A stretch of DNA of 64,000 bases. Source: Leisingera sp. ANG-M7 (lineage in GTDB: Bacteria; Pseudomonadota; Alphaproteobacteria; Rhodobacterales; Rhodobacteraceae). Positions 1 to 8,092 of this stretch are shown piece by piece. Location of the stretch: the NCBI RefSeq assembly GCF_000813965.1, contig NZ_JWLI01000020.1, forward strand, positions 1 to 64,000, in the 5' to 3' direction. The first letter of the stretch is position 1, and every line of letters begins with the position of its first letter. Below the pieces are notes generated by a model, which worked only from the letters and a program-made list of their open reading frames with translations, made no database searches and was not told the origin of the DNA. The position numbers were made by a program, and so were the translations under genes.

Positions 1-114
1 TCCAAAAAGCTCAAGCTGATGACCTCCGGCGCATCAGCGTCCGGAACCATCCGAACCCCCGAAATAAGTGCCCGCAGTGACACCTTACGAAGGCGCTTAC
101 GCTTTGATGTCTAA
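1..114 (+). CDS. Possible 3' end of an unidentified gene (partial)
   Basis: Frame 1 is open from the window edge to a TAA at 112-114. It would give the last 37 residues of a protein ending in LRRRLRFDV. The piece contains ordinary-looking residues (repeated Ser/Thr/Arg) and no recognisable motif. It is only inferred to be coding, because an open frame of this length can occur by chance in GC-rich DNA. The following 115-262 stretch shows no gene. Confidence 0.3.
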   Translation, partial: SKKLKLMTSGASASGTIRTPEISARSDTLRRRLRFDV

Positions 115-262
115 AAGTTGCATCGCAACACTTAGCTTCAGCTTAAGCGGATGTTCTGGGCCGAAGAGACGAATGGCCCGTCGTCGCTTCTACGCTTTAT
201 TGTGACATTGGCGCGGCAGGCCGTATGCGTAGAAACAATAACTGTTAATAGGCATTTCAATC

Positions 263-766
263 TTACATCACTGCTGCACACCAGTGATGAATATCTTCCA
301 AATTGTCAGGCAGAGATTTGGCCATTCCGCCTGAAAAGTTCGAGAAGGCCGCTTCGCTGGCGCTACCGACCCCCACGAGAACCGGAATTCCACGTTCCAG
401 CGCGCTGGCGATAAGCGGGCAAAAACCGCGGCCCGCAGACTCTTCTGGTCCGAATTTGTTCAGGATGAAGAGGCTGGCGCCTTCCATAGGGTCAGCTTCA
501 ACACGGGAAATCGCTTCAGCGATTGCAGCAGGATCCAGACGGCAGGCGCCCGATCCCTCGCCGAGATCCTGGGTGATCTTGATTACGCTTCCTTCAGATA
601 ATACGCGGACCCGCATATCACAGCCGTTGGCATGACGGCTTGTATAGCTGAGGTCTTTCACGATGCCCGCCAGCCGCAGCCCGGCAGCTTGAAGGGTTTC
701 TGCAATCTCAGACAGCAACCGATCAGTTTCACCACGTCTCTGCGAAGTCACATAGGCAATTTTCAT
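263..766 (-). CDS. DUF2478 family protein (putative nucleoside-triphosphatase-like)
   Basis: The 167-residue product starts MKIAYVTSQRRGETDRLL, which resembles the degenerate P-loop start of DUF2478 proteins. It then has the LAGIV strand and the central LFILNKFGPEESAGRGF segment typical of that family. An AAGGAGAG Shine-Dalgarno sequence lies 4 bases before the ATG. It is the last gene of the leftward ubiT-ubiU-ubiV-nnrS operon, 27 bases after nnrS. DUF2478 proteins are often found near molybdenum transport or anaerobic respiration genes, but their reaction is unknown to me. No membrane segment or signal peptide is seen. A role in anaerobic metabolism is inferred from context only. Confidence 0.8.
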   Translation of the reverse strand: MKIAYVTSQRRGETDRLLSEIAETLQAAGLRLAGIVKDLSYTSRHANGCDMRVRVLSEGSVIKITQDLGEGSGACRLDPAAIAEAISRVEADPMEGASLFILNKFGPEESAGRGFCPLIASALERGIPVLVGVGSASEAAFSNFSGGMAKSLPDNLEDIHHWCAAVM

Positions 767-793
767 TCAGCTCTCCTTTCTACTGAAACTCTG

Positions 794-2002
794 TCACTGC
801 TGCCCGAAGCTCCGGCCGCTAAGGACAGGTCGGCGGGCCGGGCCTGAGAGGGCTGGCAGAAAACCGGTAATGAAGGTTAGCCAGCCAATGCACCAAAGCA
901 CGGCAGCGGCTGTGATCAGGCTCTCGGCATAGGCCGAAGAAAACGGAAGGGCCAAACGGGTCCAGGTCGCTAGCCAGATCAGCAAGCACCCAGCCGTGAA
1001 ACCGGCACCTGCGCGCATTATTCCTTCGGGCCGATGACAGCCCGCCCGGCCGGAAATGGCCATGATGAGTCCGGACATGCCGCCGATGGTAATGGCGTGA
1101 ACTGCCGAAGGCATTTGGTAGGCGATGAGGTCAAGCCCGATAACCCCGAAAGCCAGAGTGCCAAAGGGCAGCCAGAGAAATGCCATATGCTGCGCAGCCA
1201 GCAGAGGATTGAAGAACGCTGTGCCAGTTCTCCATCCCCGCATGGTCCACAGCATCATTGCACCTGCTGCGATCCAAGTGGCGTAGGCCGCCTCAGCAAA
1301 CCCAGCTGGTTTCAATGCCAGTCCCAAGAGCAGCAGACCCTGCAGCAGACAGCACAGCTGGGCTGCATCCCGGACTGGCGGGCCAGCATCACCCTGCTGG
1401 GCCAGCCAGTTGCGGGTAAAGGCGGGTATTACCCGCGCGCCTACACTGAACAACAGCAGGATCAGGCCCGCCAGGGCAGTGCGTGACAGGGCAAGGCAGC
1501 TCCAGACACTGCCGGCAGCCGCTTCAACCAGGAACGCGGCTTCGCAAATGCCAAGACCCAGAACTACAGCTGGATAGCACAGCTTGCGATAGGATCCGGC
1601 AGCGGCCAGTTGATGGCAAAGGACGCCCGCGAGCCCGGCAAAGAAGGCCGCATTTAGGAAAAGAGGAATGGCCACGGGGAGCGCATCGAATTTGGCGGTT
1701 GCGATCCGTGCAAAGATCCAAACGAGCACCAGTGCCTTCAAACCCGCACCTTGCAGGGGAGGATGCGCCGTCCAGCCTGGCAGGGCTGTCAGCAGATAGC
1801 CGCCAATCGCCGCAGCGGCAAAGCCAAAGAACAGCTCATGTATATGCCACAAAACAGCAGGTGTAAAACCCGGGGCGGGCAGGCCAAATTTTACTCCCAG
1901 CGGCCACCAGGCCACAGACAGTAGCGCGCAAAGGAAAGCTGCGGAAAACAAGGGGCGGTATGGAGCATCCCACAACGCGCTGAAATCACGCATTGGCATC
2001 AT
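794..2002 (-). CDS. nnrS: NnrS family membrane protein
   Basis: A 402-residue polytopic protein with about 12 hydrophobic segments. It has the NnrS hallmark LWHIHELFFGFAAAAIGGYL near residue 50 and the later HAITIGGMSGLIMAISGRAG stretch around residue 300, both rich in conserved His. NnrS is a haem- and copper-containing inner-membrane protein first found with denitrification genes. It is reported to protect against nitric oxide stress, although its exact chemistry is unsettled. The start overlaps the ubiV stop in an ATGA arrangement, so translation is probably coupled. Two adjacent Met codons (2002 and 1999) are both possible starts. It is co-transcribed with the oxygen-independent ubiquinone genes, linking it to anaerobic respiration. 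Confidence 0.92.
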   Translation of the reverse strand: MMPMRDFSALWDAPYRPLFSAAFLCALLSVAWWPLGVKFGLPAPGFTPAVLWHIHELFFGFAAAAIGGYLLTALPGWTAHPPLQGAGLKALVLVWIFARIATAKFDALPVAIPLFLNAAFFAGLAGVLCHQLAAAGSYRKLCYPAVVLGLGICEAAFLVEAAAGSVWSCLALSRTALAGLILLLFSVGARVIPAFTRNWLAQQGDAGPPVRDAAQLCCLLQGLLLLGLALKPAGFAEAAYATWIAAGAMMLWTMRGWRTGTAFFNPLLAAQHMAFLWLPFGTLAFGVIGLDLIAYQMPSAVHAITIGGMSGLIMAISGRAGCHRPEGIMRAGAGFTAGCLLIWLATWTRLALPFSSAYAESLITAAAVLWCIGWLTFITGFLPALSGPARRPVLSGRSFGQQ

Positions 2003-2904
2003 GGCAAAGCAGGCACCGCGGACCAGGATACGCCGCTGGGTCCTACCAGAAATCCGTCACTCAGGCGGGTTTCCGGTGAAGTTCGCCGGACCTCGTCAGC
2101 AATTGCGCCTGCGGGCAGCGTGCCGTCTAACCGCTCCCGGTAAAGCTGGTAAAGCCGGGCGAAACCATGTGATTGCGGTGACAGCCGCAGGGCAGAGACG
2201 CCTGCTGCGGCAAGGGCTTCGACCTGGTAGTCGGCGCAGGCATAGCTATCCGACAGTGTTTGCACCCCGTTCATCGCCATGAAGGGGCGGCCCTCCAGCG
2301 TCCGAACTTCCAGCCCGTCCGGATCTTCCTCGCAGGCAAACTGGCAATTGTCCTTGGTCCGCTTGTGCAGCCGCGCGTGATAGCAGCGCCCGGATATCGC
2401 TAGCGGCATCCGGCCATGTCCCCAGACCTCGATGGCCACGCCCAGGCCGGTACCGGCGCGGGCAAGTGATTCAACTGACGCAAGAGGCAATTCAGGCGGC
2501 AGGCAGATCCGTCTGGCGCCCAGCGACGCCAGCCAGGCAAGGGTGCCCTCGTTATAGACATTGACCAGCGGCCCAACGTGAAAGCCCACGCCCTTGGGCA
2601 AATGCGCCAGGGCGGTCATGTCGTTTATCTCAACTGTCACCCCTATTTCGGCCAATTCCGCTGTCAGTTTGCGTTCACGCTTGAGAGTGACAAGCGCCAG
2701 GCTGGTCAGAACCGCTTCCTTGCCGGCTTTGGCAAGAGCGGTGAGTGCTTCAGGAATGCGGTCCTGGTAGAATGGCAGGCGTTTGGAGCAGACAAGCTCA
2801 CCCAGGACGACGCGGTCAACGGGGGCATCAGCCAGGCCTTCGTAAAACGCGCTCCAGGTTTCGGCCGACCAGAAGAACTGGTTTGGCCCGACAGTCAGTT
2901 CCAT
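1999..2904 (-). CDS. ubiV: O2-independent ubiquinone biosynthesis protein UbiV (U32 family, FeS)
   Basis: The 301-residue protein matches UbiV (YhbV-type U32 family). It carries the four Cys expected to hold a [4Fe-4S] cluster: Cys39 in GELVCSKR, and Cys174, Cys187 and Cys191 in the CYHARLHKRTKDNCQFAC segment. Their 13- and 4-residue spacing equals that of the E. coli protein. UbiU and UbiV form a heterodimer needed for ring hydroxylation in ubiquinone synthesis without oxygen. The gene follows ubiU after 4 bases and overlaps nnrS. The length is normal and all cluster ligands are present, so it is probably functional. Confidence 0.95.
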   Translation of the reverse strand: MELTVGPNQFFWSAETWSAFYEGLADAPVDRVVLGELVCSKRLPFYQDRIPEALTALAKAGKEAVLTSLALVTLKRERKLTAELAEIGVTVEINDMTALAHLPKGVGFHVGPLVNVYNEGTLAWLASLGARRICLPPELPLASVESLARAGTGLGVAIEVWGHGRMPLAISGRCYHARLHKRTKDNCQFACEEDPDGLEVRTLEGRPFMAMNGVQTLSDSYACADYQVEALAAAGVSALRLSPQSHGFARLYQLYRERLDGTLPAGAIADEVRRTSPETRLSDGFLVGPSGVSWSAVPALP

Positions 2905-2908
2905 GCTG

Positions 2909-3892
2909 TTACCTCCAGGTTTTCTTGTAGGCGCCGGTGGTCATGGCCTGGCCTTCTGACAGCCGCGCGAGCATCCCCTCGGGCAAGGGCCTGCCTGCCT
3001 CGAGCGCATCAACCGCGGCGCGGAAATTGCGCACCACTTGCGCGACGTAGGATTTGGAGCGCTGGCGCCCTTCGATCTTCAAGGCCCTGACGCCGGCCTT
3101 TTGCAGCTGAGGGATCAGCTGTTCGGCATTGAGGCTGACAGGGTCTTCGAACAGATGCCCAGTCTGGCCGCCCGCCGAAAAGCAGCCTTTGCACAGGGTC
3201 GGATAGGGGGCGGGCTCATCCTTTGCGGCCCGGTGGATCGTGAACCCGCCCAGCTTGGCATCCAGCTCTCCGTTGTTGTCGTGGTATTTCACATGGCTTG
3301 CAGGCGAGCAGACACCATTCATATTGGGAGACAGACCAGTTGCATAGGAAGACAGCGAGCAGCGCCCCTCGGCCATGACGCACAAGCCGCCAAACACAAA
3401 GACTTCGGTTTCCACATCTGTTTCGGCATTGATGGCAGCGATTTCCGGCACCGACAGCACACGCGGCAGAACCACGCGTTTCACGCCAAAGGTACCGGCG
3501 TAGAAATTGATGATATCGGCATTGGCGGCGGCGGCCTGAACCGAGAGATGCAGACGCAAACCAGGATGAGTGCGTGCGGCGTAGTCCAGCAGTCCGGCAT
3601 CTGCAAGGATCACGGCATCCGCGCCCGAGAGTTTTGCGTCGTCAATGGCACGGTGCCAGATTGATTGATCGCCTGCACGGGGGAAGGTGTTGATCGCCAC
3701 CAGCACCCTGGCACCATGCGCATGGGCAAAATCCACCCCCTCGCGCATTTCGCTGCGGTCAAAGTTCAGGCCGGGAAAGTTGCGGGCGTTGGTCTCATCA
3801 TTGAAGCCGCAATAAACGGTATGCGCCCCGGCCCTGACTGCGGCACGCAGCGCGGCAGGGGTGCCGGCGGGGCAGACAATTTCCATCACCAT
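2909..3892 (-). CDS. ubiU: O2-independent ubiquinone biosynthesis protein UbiU (U32 family, FeS)
   Basis: A 327-residue U32-family protein beginning MVMEIVCPAGTPAALRAAV. The presumed cluster ligands Cys171, Cys178, Cys195 and Cys234 have spacings 7, 17 and 39, the same as in E. coli UbiU. This pattern separates it from RNA-modifying U32 relatives such as RlhA and TrhP. It is the partner of UbiV in anaerobic ubiquinone hydroxylation. The start overlaps the end of ubiT by 7 bases; Met3 (3886) is an alternative start. Confidence 0.95.
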   Translation of the reverse strand: MVMEIVCPAGTPAALRAAVRAGAHTVYCGFNDETNARNFPGLNFDRSEMREGVDFAHAHGARVLVAINTFPRAGDQSIWHRAIDDAKLSGADAVILADAGLLDYAARTHPGLRLHLSVQAAAANADIINFYAGTFGVKRVVLPRVLSVPEIAAINAETDVETEVFVFGGLCVMAEGRCSLSSYATGLSPNMNGVCSPASHVKYHDNNGELDAKLGGFTIHRAAKDEPAPYPTLCKGCFSAGGQTGHLFEDPVSLNAEQLIPQLQKAGVRALKIEGRQRSKSYVAQVVRNFRAAVDALEAGRPLPEGMLARLSEGQAMTTGAYKKTWR

Positions 3893-4422
3893 GCCAAATC
3901 CTCCTCCGGCCGGGCCATGCTGACGCCGGTACGCCGTTCGGCAAAGGCGGCGGTCTGAAGGATAATGCTGGAAAACGGCCCGGAAAGGGCGGCGATTTCC
4001 TGCGACAAGTCCAGCTCGGCATCATCCACCGCATTGCGCAGTGCCAGGACGGCGCCGGTGTCACCCTCAATCACCAAATCGCGGGAGAAAAACAGCGCAT
4101 CCCCGTCATAGGCCCCGTGGACCAGCCCCAGCAACGCAGCAAACGGGCCGGATATGCGCGCCTCTCCCTCACAATTTCCGCGCAGTGCGCGCACGGTAGG
4201 GGCACCGCCGTTGGGGGCCAGGCAGAGCATGATGGGTAAATCGACAGGGTTGAGGACGAAGCGCACGCGGCTGTGCTCGCCCAGGCGGCGGAACAATCCC
4301 GGGTGACGCTTGCCGATGTGGCGGCAGAAGGCGGTCAGCGCAAGGGATAACGGCACAAGCGGCGCCACCCGCAGAATGCGCGCCAGAGCAGCCGGGCAAT
4401 GGGGAACTTGGGGCTGTGGCAA
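3886..4422 (-). CDS. ubiT: O2-independent ubiquinone biosynthesis accessory protein UbiT (SCP2 domain)
   Basis: A 178-residue protein whose central part (about residues 55-150, from RVRFVLNPVDLPIMLCL) matches an SCP2 sterol-carrier domain as in E. coli UbiT (YhbT). UbiT is thought to bind the lipid-like ubiquinone intermediates and pair with UbiU-UbiV under anoxia. The N-terminal 50 residues are Pro/Arg/Leu-rich, as in the family. It is the first gene of the leftward operon. The promoter must lie in 4423-4558, shared with the divergent ubiD, where an FNR-type box occurs. Confidence 0.9.
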   Translation of the reverse strand: MPQPQVPHCPAALARILRVAPLVPLSLALTAFCRHIGKRHPGLFRRLGEHSRVRFVLNPVDLPIMLCLAPNGGAPTVRALRGNCEGEARISGPFAALLGLVHGAYDGDALFFSRDLVIEGDTGAVLALRNAVDDAELDLSQEIAALSGPFSSIILQTAAFAERRTGVSMARPEEDLAW

Positions 4423-4488
4423 ATATTTTTCCTTTCCCGCCGGTGGTTTCGATCACAGCGGTTCTATTCTGCAGCAGGCCTCCCGAGT

Positions 4489-4502
4489 TTGAGCGCGAAC
4501 AA
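4489..4502. promoter_or_regulatory. FNR/CRP-type box between ubiT and ubiD
   Basis: The sequence TTGAG-CGCG-AACAA matches the FNR/NNR consensus TTGAT-N4-ATCAA at 8 of 10 arm positions. It sits in the divergent promoter region of two anaerobic quinone synthesis units. Binding of an FNR or Dnr/NnrR protein is inferred, not shown. Confidence 0.45.
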
Positions 4503-4558
4503 ATTCAGGGCGTAAATCTCTGCTAGGGATCCCCGTAAGCCAGCAATGGAGCAGTACC

Positions 4559-6067
4559 ATTCGTACACTTCCGCCATACCCCAGCCTGCGCCACTTCCTT
4601 GATTGGTGCGCAGGAGCCGGACAGTTTCAGAAAATCGCGGATCCGGTGTCCGTGCAGCATCAGATGACGGCGGTGCATCGCGCTGTGCTGGAGGCCGGCG
4701 GTCCGGTCCTGCAGTTCAGCCGCCCGGTTCTGGACAGCGGGCTGGCTTCGGAAATTCCGGTTATTGTGAACCTGTTCGGCACGGCTGAGAGGGTTGCGGC
4801 CGGCCTTGGGGTTTCACTGGACCGGCTTGATGAACTGGGTGCCTTTCTCGCGGCGCTCAGGTCACCCGCTCCGCCAGAGGGATTACGGGATGCGCTTTCG
4901 CGCTGGCCCATGCTCAAGGCCGCATTGGCCACCCGGCCAAAGATGGTCAAGACGGCACCGGTGCAGGCCGTTGTGCGCGAAGGAGCGGTTGCAGATCTCT
5001 CCAAGCTTCCGGTGCAGACCCATTGGCCTCGCGATGCGGGGCCGCTGATCACCTGGCCGGTCGTGATCACCCGGCCGCATGGCAGCAGCCCGCAGGACCT
5101 AAGTTGCTGCAATGCCGGCGTCTACCGGGCGCAGGTGCTGGACCGCTCCCGGCTGATCATGCGCTGGCTGCCCCACCGGGGCGGTGCCGCGCACCATAGA
5201 AGCTGGGTTTCACGAGGCGCAAAAATGCCGGTGGCGGTGGTACTGGGTGCGGACCCGGCAACGCTGCTGTCGGCGGCGCTGCCGCTGCCGGAAACCGTGT
5301 CCGAGCTAACCTTTGCCGGGGCGCTTGGCGGAGCCCGGCCGCGCATGGTCCCGTGCAAGAGCGTGCCCCTGATGGTGCCCGCCGATGCCGAGATTGTTCT
5401 GGAGGGCTGGGTATCACCGGACGAAACCGCGCCCGAAGGCCCCTTTGGCGACCACACAGGCTATTACAATCCTGCCGAACCCTTTCCCGTTATGCAGATG
5501 AGTGCAGTGACGCATCGCGAAAATCCGCTGTACCTGTCCACCTATACCGGCCGACCGCCGGATGAACCCGCCATCATCGGCGAGGTGTTCAACCGGCTGG
5601 CCCTGCCAACGGTGCAGGCGCAAATCCCCGAAATCCGGGACCTGTGGCTGCCTCCGGCCGCCTGCTCCTACCGCGTTGCCGTTGTCAGCATAGAAAAACG
5701 CTACCCCGGCCAGGCCCGCCGGGTGATGATGGCGCTTTGGGGAATGCTGCCGCAATTCAGCTACACAAAGATGATTGTTGCCGTCGATGCCGATGCTGAC
5801 CCGCGGAACTGGGATGACATCGCCTGGGTGCTGGCGACACGCATGGACCCCTCCCGCGATGTGATGATTTTGGAGAACACGCCAATGGATTACCTCGACT
5901 TCGCGTCGCCCCAGCCAGGCCTGGCCGGCAAGATAGGCATTGACGCCACAACGAAGATTGGCAGTGAAACTACCCGGGAATGGGGGCGTGTCATGCGCGG
6001 CGTGGCAGAAGACCAGGCGTTTGCCGCTGACCTCGTTGCCCGCCTCATGCCGGAGCTGGGGGCATGA
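4559..6067 (+). CDS. ubiD: UbiD family prenylated-FMN decarboxylase, probable non-canonical start
   Basis: The body matches 3-octaprenyl-4-hydroxybenzoate carboxy-lyase UbiD: APEGPFGDHTGYYN, TYTGRPPDEPA and the ENTPMDYLDFASP tail are all present. UbiD decarboxylates the polyprenyl-hydroxybenzoate ring with prenylated FMN made by UbiX, encoded next door. The frame upstream of the first GTG (4646) still encodes UbiD N-terminal sequence, YPSLRHFLDWCAGAGQF. No ATG, GTG or TTG occurs in that frame between the TGA at 4490-4492 and 4646. An ATT at 4559, with GGAG 7 bases upstream, would give a full 502-residue protein. Alternatives are a frameshift joining the ATG at 4546, or a short protein from 4646. 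The gene is divergent from ubiT and overlaps ubiX. Confidence 0.85.
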   Translation: MRTLPPYPSLRHFLDWCAGAGQFQKIADPVSVQHQMTAVHRAVLEAGGPVLQFSRPVLDSGLASEIPVIVNLFGTAERVAAGLGVSLDRLDELGAFLAALRSPAPPEGLRDALSRWPMLKAALATRPKMVKTAPVQAVVREGAVADLSKLPVQTHWPRDAGPLITWPVVITRPHGSSPQDLSCCNAGVYRAQVLDRSRLIMRWLPHRGGAAHHRSWVSRGAKMPVAVVLGADPATLLSAALPLPETVSELTFAGALGGARPRMVPCKSVPLMVPADAEIVLEGWVSPDETAPEGPFGDHTGYYNPAEPFPVMQMSAVTHRENPLYLSTYTGRPPDEPAIIGEVFNRLALPTVQAQIPEIRDLWLPPAACSYRVAVVSIEKRYPGQARRVMMALWGMLPQFSYTKMIVAVDADADPRNWDDIAWVLATRMDPSRDVMILENTPMDYLDFASPQPGLAGKIGIDATTKIGSETTREWGRVMRGVAEDQAFAADLVARLMPELGA

Positions 6068-6642
6068 GCACCCGGCGGGTGGTGCTAGGGGTTTCCGGCG
6101 CTTCCGGCGCCATGCTCAGCTTGGAAGCTGCTCGGCATCTGGCCTCCCTTGGGATTGAGACCGACCTGGTTGCCAGCTCCGCCGCTAAGCGCACCCTCGC
6201 AGAGGAATGCGGCTCGGAAGCTTTGCAAACCCTCGAAGCATTGGTCACCCGCAGTCATGCAATCGATGACATCGGCGCCGCCATTGCGTCAGGCTCGGTT
6301 CCGGTTTCAGGAATGATCATTGCTCCCTGTTCGATGCGCTCCCTGGCCGCTATAGCGCATGGGCTCGACGATAATCTGCTGACACGGGCAGCGGGGGTAC
6401 AGCTCAAGGAGCGCAGGCGCCTGGTGCTGTTGGCGCGCGAAGCCCCGCTGACGCTGGCTCATCTTCGGAACATGACCGCGGCAGCTGAGATGGGCGCCAT
6501 CGTCATGCCACCGGTTCCTGCATTCTATCTCCCACACACCACGTTGACAGAAGTTGCCAGACAGATTGCGGCACGAGCAGTCGACCTCCTGGCTGTATCT
6601 CCCCCACGCGCGCAACCTTGGTCGCCCGAGGTTGAAGGTTAG
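6064..6642 (+). CDS. ubiX: UbiX-type flavin prenyltransferase
   Basis: The 192-residue protein starts STRRVVLGVSGASGAMLSLE, with the Gly/Ser-rich phosphate-binding start of UbiX. It also has IIAPCSMRSLAAIAHGLDDNLLTRAA and the later RRLVLLAREAPLT motif, both diagnostic for the family. It prenylates FMN with dimethylallyl phosphate to make the cofactor for UbiD. Its ATG overlaps the ubiD stop (ATGA), so the pair is translationally coupled. Length is normal. The C-terminal 12 residues (SPPRAQPWSPEVEG) are unremarkable. Confidence 0.95.
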   Translation: MSTRRVVLGVSGASGAMLSLEAARHLASLGIETDLVASSAAKRTLAEECGSEALQTLEALVTRSHAIDDIGAAIASGSVPVSGMIIAPCSMRSLAAIAHGLDDNLLTRAAGVQLKERRRLVLLAREAPLTLAHLRNMTAAAEMGAIVMPPVPAFYLPHTTLTEVARQIAARAVDLLAVSPPRAQPWSPEVEG

Positions 6643-6876
6643 CTGGCTAGAAATTGCTGACTTCGTCCCGGTGGCGATGGGCAGGTGCTGGAGCCTATAA
6701 TAAATGTCCGGTTTGGGCCGTTCCTATCGGCTGGAAACTGTGAATACTGTTGGCTTTCGGCACTAGGAAAGTTGGGGCTTTGGCCCTTGCACCTTGAGCA
6801 GCCCGTCCGGCAACTTTTCTTTAAACGCCATTTGCTAACCGCATGCCCCCGAATACTCTAGGGAACATGCGTCTAA

Positions 6877-6960
6877 GTTGACTTTAACCAGATACGGTAT
6901 TTCCTTGCACTCACAGAAATGCTGCACTTCAAGCAGGCGGCGGAGCAGTGTTTTGTTTCG
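6877..6960 (+). pseudogene. LysR-type regulator, N-terminal remnant
   Basis: Directly after an in-frame TAA (6874-6876) the frame reads VDFNQIRYFLALTEMLHF, then KQAAEQCFVS. This is the winged-helix start of LysR regulators (normally MDFNQIRYFLAL...NFTRAAEQCFVSQP). The initiator is now GTT. The match stops at the point where IS3-family transposase sequence begins. The rest of the gene is missing, so this is a dead fragment left by insertion and deletion. Confidence 0.6.
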
Positions 6961-7752
6961 GCTACCGCCGGATCGGCGTGTTGCTTGAGCGCAAGGGCAT
7001 GAGGATGAACCACAAGAAGCTGTATTGGCTCTAACGGGAGGAAGGCCTGTCGGTGAAGCGGCGGCGCGGCCGCAAGCGGGCCCGCGGATCTCGCACACCG
7101 ATGCCGGAGGCTGCTTATCCCAATGCGCGCGGGTCACTTGGCTTACTGGCTGACAGCTTCGGCCCATCCCGGAAATTCCGCATTCTGGAGGCGATAGACG
7201 ATTGCAGCCGCGAAAACCTGTGCCTGATTGCCGGCACCAGCATCTCCGGCGCACGTGTTGCGCGTGAGCTGGATACGCTGGTGCGGATCTACGGTAAACC
7301 CGGATGCAAAGTCAGCGATCGAGCCATTGTGGCGCCATTGGTTTGAGCCCAACGGCGAGGGGGACATAGTTCACGAGCCGGGCCATTCTGAGGTGGGCCG
7401 ATCAGAACGCAATTCCGCGGCACTATATCGACCCAGGGAAGCCGTAGCAGAACGCTTTTATCGAGTCATTCAACGGCAGCCTGCGCGACGAACTGCTGAA
7501 CGAGGAGATATTTGACCCCCTGGACGACGCCCGCCGGAAGCTGGTGCTCTGGTGTTACGATTACAACATCGTCAGGCCGCACTCATCGCTCGGGAACAAA
7601 ACACCGGCCGAAGCGCGCCGGACGCTTGAGCAATTTGAGGGCTCCGCGCCCGGCGCGCTTGCCCAGCCCGAAACCGACGACTACCAAAACCAAATGCCCT
7701 GCCCCTCAAAAACTCTCGTTGTGAACGAGGGGCCAGCTGGGGGCAGGTTACG
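6957..7752 (+). mobile_element. Decayed IS3-family element, orfB transposase remnant
   Basis: Three pieces of an IS3 OrfB integrase can be read. The first is FGYRRIGVLLERKGMRMNHK (from 6957), running through a TAA at 7032 into RRRGRKRARGSRTPMPEA and ...DSFGPSRKFRILEAIDDCSRE. The frame breaks near 7315-7365, where the conserved SDNGTE motif is destroyed. It resumes with SRAILRWADQNAIPRHYIDP, a TAG near 7445, then QNAFIESFNGSLRDELLN and YDYNIVRPHSSLGNKTPAEA. The DDE catalytic core is therefore broken by two stops and at least one indel. OrfA, the OrfB N-terminus and the left end are gone. The GGGGGCAGGTTA stretch near 7739-7750 may be the right end. It is non-functional. Confidence 0.85.
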
Positions 7753-7757
7753 TCATT

Positions 7758-7957
7758 TGCACCTACGCGCCTGCATTCCGGACTGGGGCAACGCAAAACG
7801 CCGGACAAATGCAATCAAGCACAGATGCAGGCGGCACAGCTGCTTCGAGAATATGCCCGGCAGGGCCAAGGATTGGAGGCGCATAGCGCCCCACTATGAT
7901 CGTTGGCCAAAGGTCTTCCTCTAAGCCATCGTCCTCGCGGAAACCGTTATTTGCTGA
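7758..7957 (+). mobile_element. IS5-family transposase C-terminal remnant
   Basis: The frame reads ACIPDWGNAKRRTNAIKH, then ENMPGRAKDWRRIAPHYDR and WPKVFL, a TAA, and AIVLAETVI. This is the C-terminal signature of IS5/IS427-type transposases (ENMFGRLKDWRRIATRYDRCPKVFLSAIALAATV). An in-frame stop interrupts it and the rest of the element is absent. It abuts the IS3 remnant, which suggests successive insertions at one site. It is non-functional. Confidence 0.65.
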
Positions 7958-8029
7958 ATATGAAAAATCGGGGAATTTGGAGTACTTTCTTAGGTGTTGA
8001 TCAGCCCCATCTGCGTTGCCCGGCTTTGT

Positions 8030-8092
8030 TGTCAGCCCACGTTCACGGCGCAAGCCTGCGATAAGCGAAGTCTTTCCTTCGAGCCGTTTCAT
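8030..8092 (-). pseudogene. Short-chain dehydrogenase, N-terminal stub
   Basis: The first codons read MKRLEGKTSLIAGLRRERG, matching the start of sorbitol-dehydrogenase-like SDR proteins (MKRLEGKTALITGAARGIG). The similarity ends after about 20 residues and the frame continues into unrelated sequence. Its ATG overlaps the stop of the kinase gene (ATGA). It was therefore probably the next gene of that operon before the insertion elements deleted it. Confidence 0.5.

Noticed and set aside
266-289. CATCACTG-N8-CAGTGATG inverted repeat
   Set aside because: It lies within the last codons of the DUF2478 gene and has no T-run. A weak terminator is possible but not supported.
6763-6831. 22-residue minus-strand frame beginning MAFKEKLPDGLLKVQG
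   Set aside because: It has a plausible coding look but is very short, without a clear Shine-Dalgarno or homologue. It may be a remnant.
7763-8092. A complete 109-residue gene on the minus strand
   Set aside because: Only the first 20 or so residues match an SDR. The rest runs through the IS5 remnant, so it is recorded as a stub.
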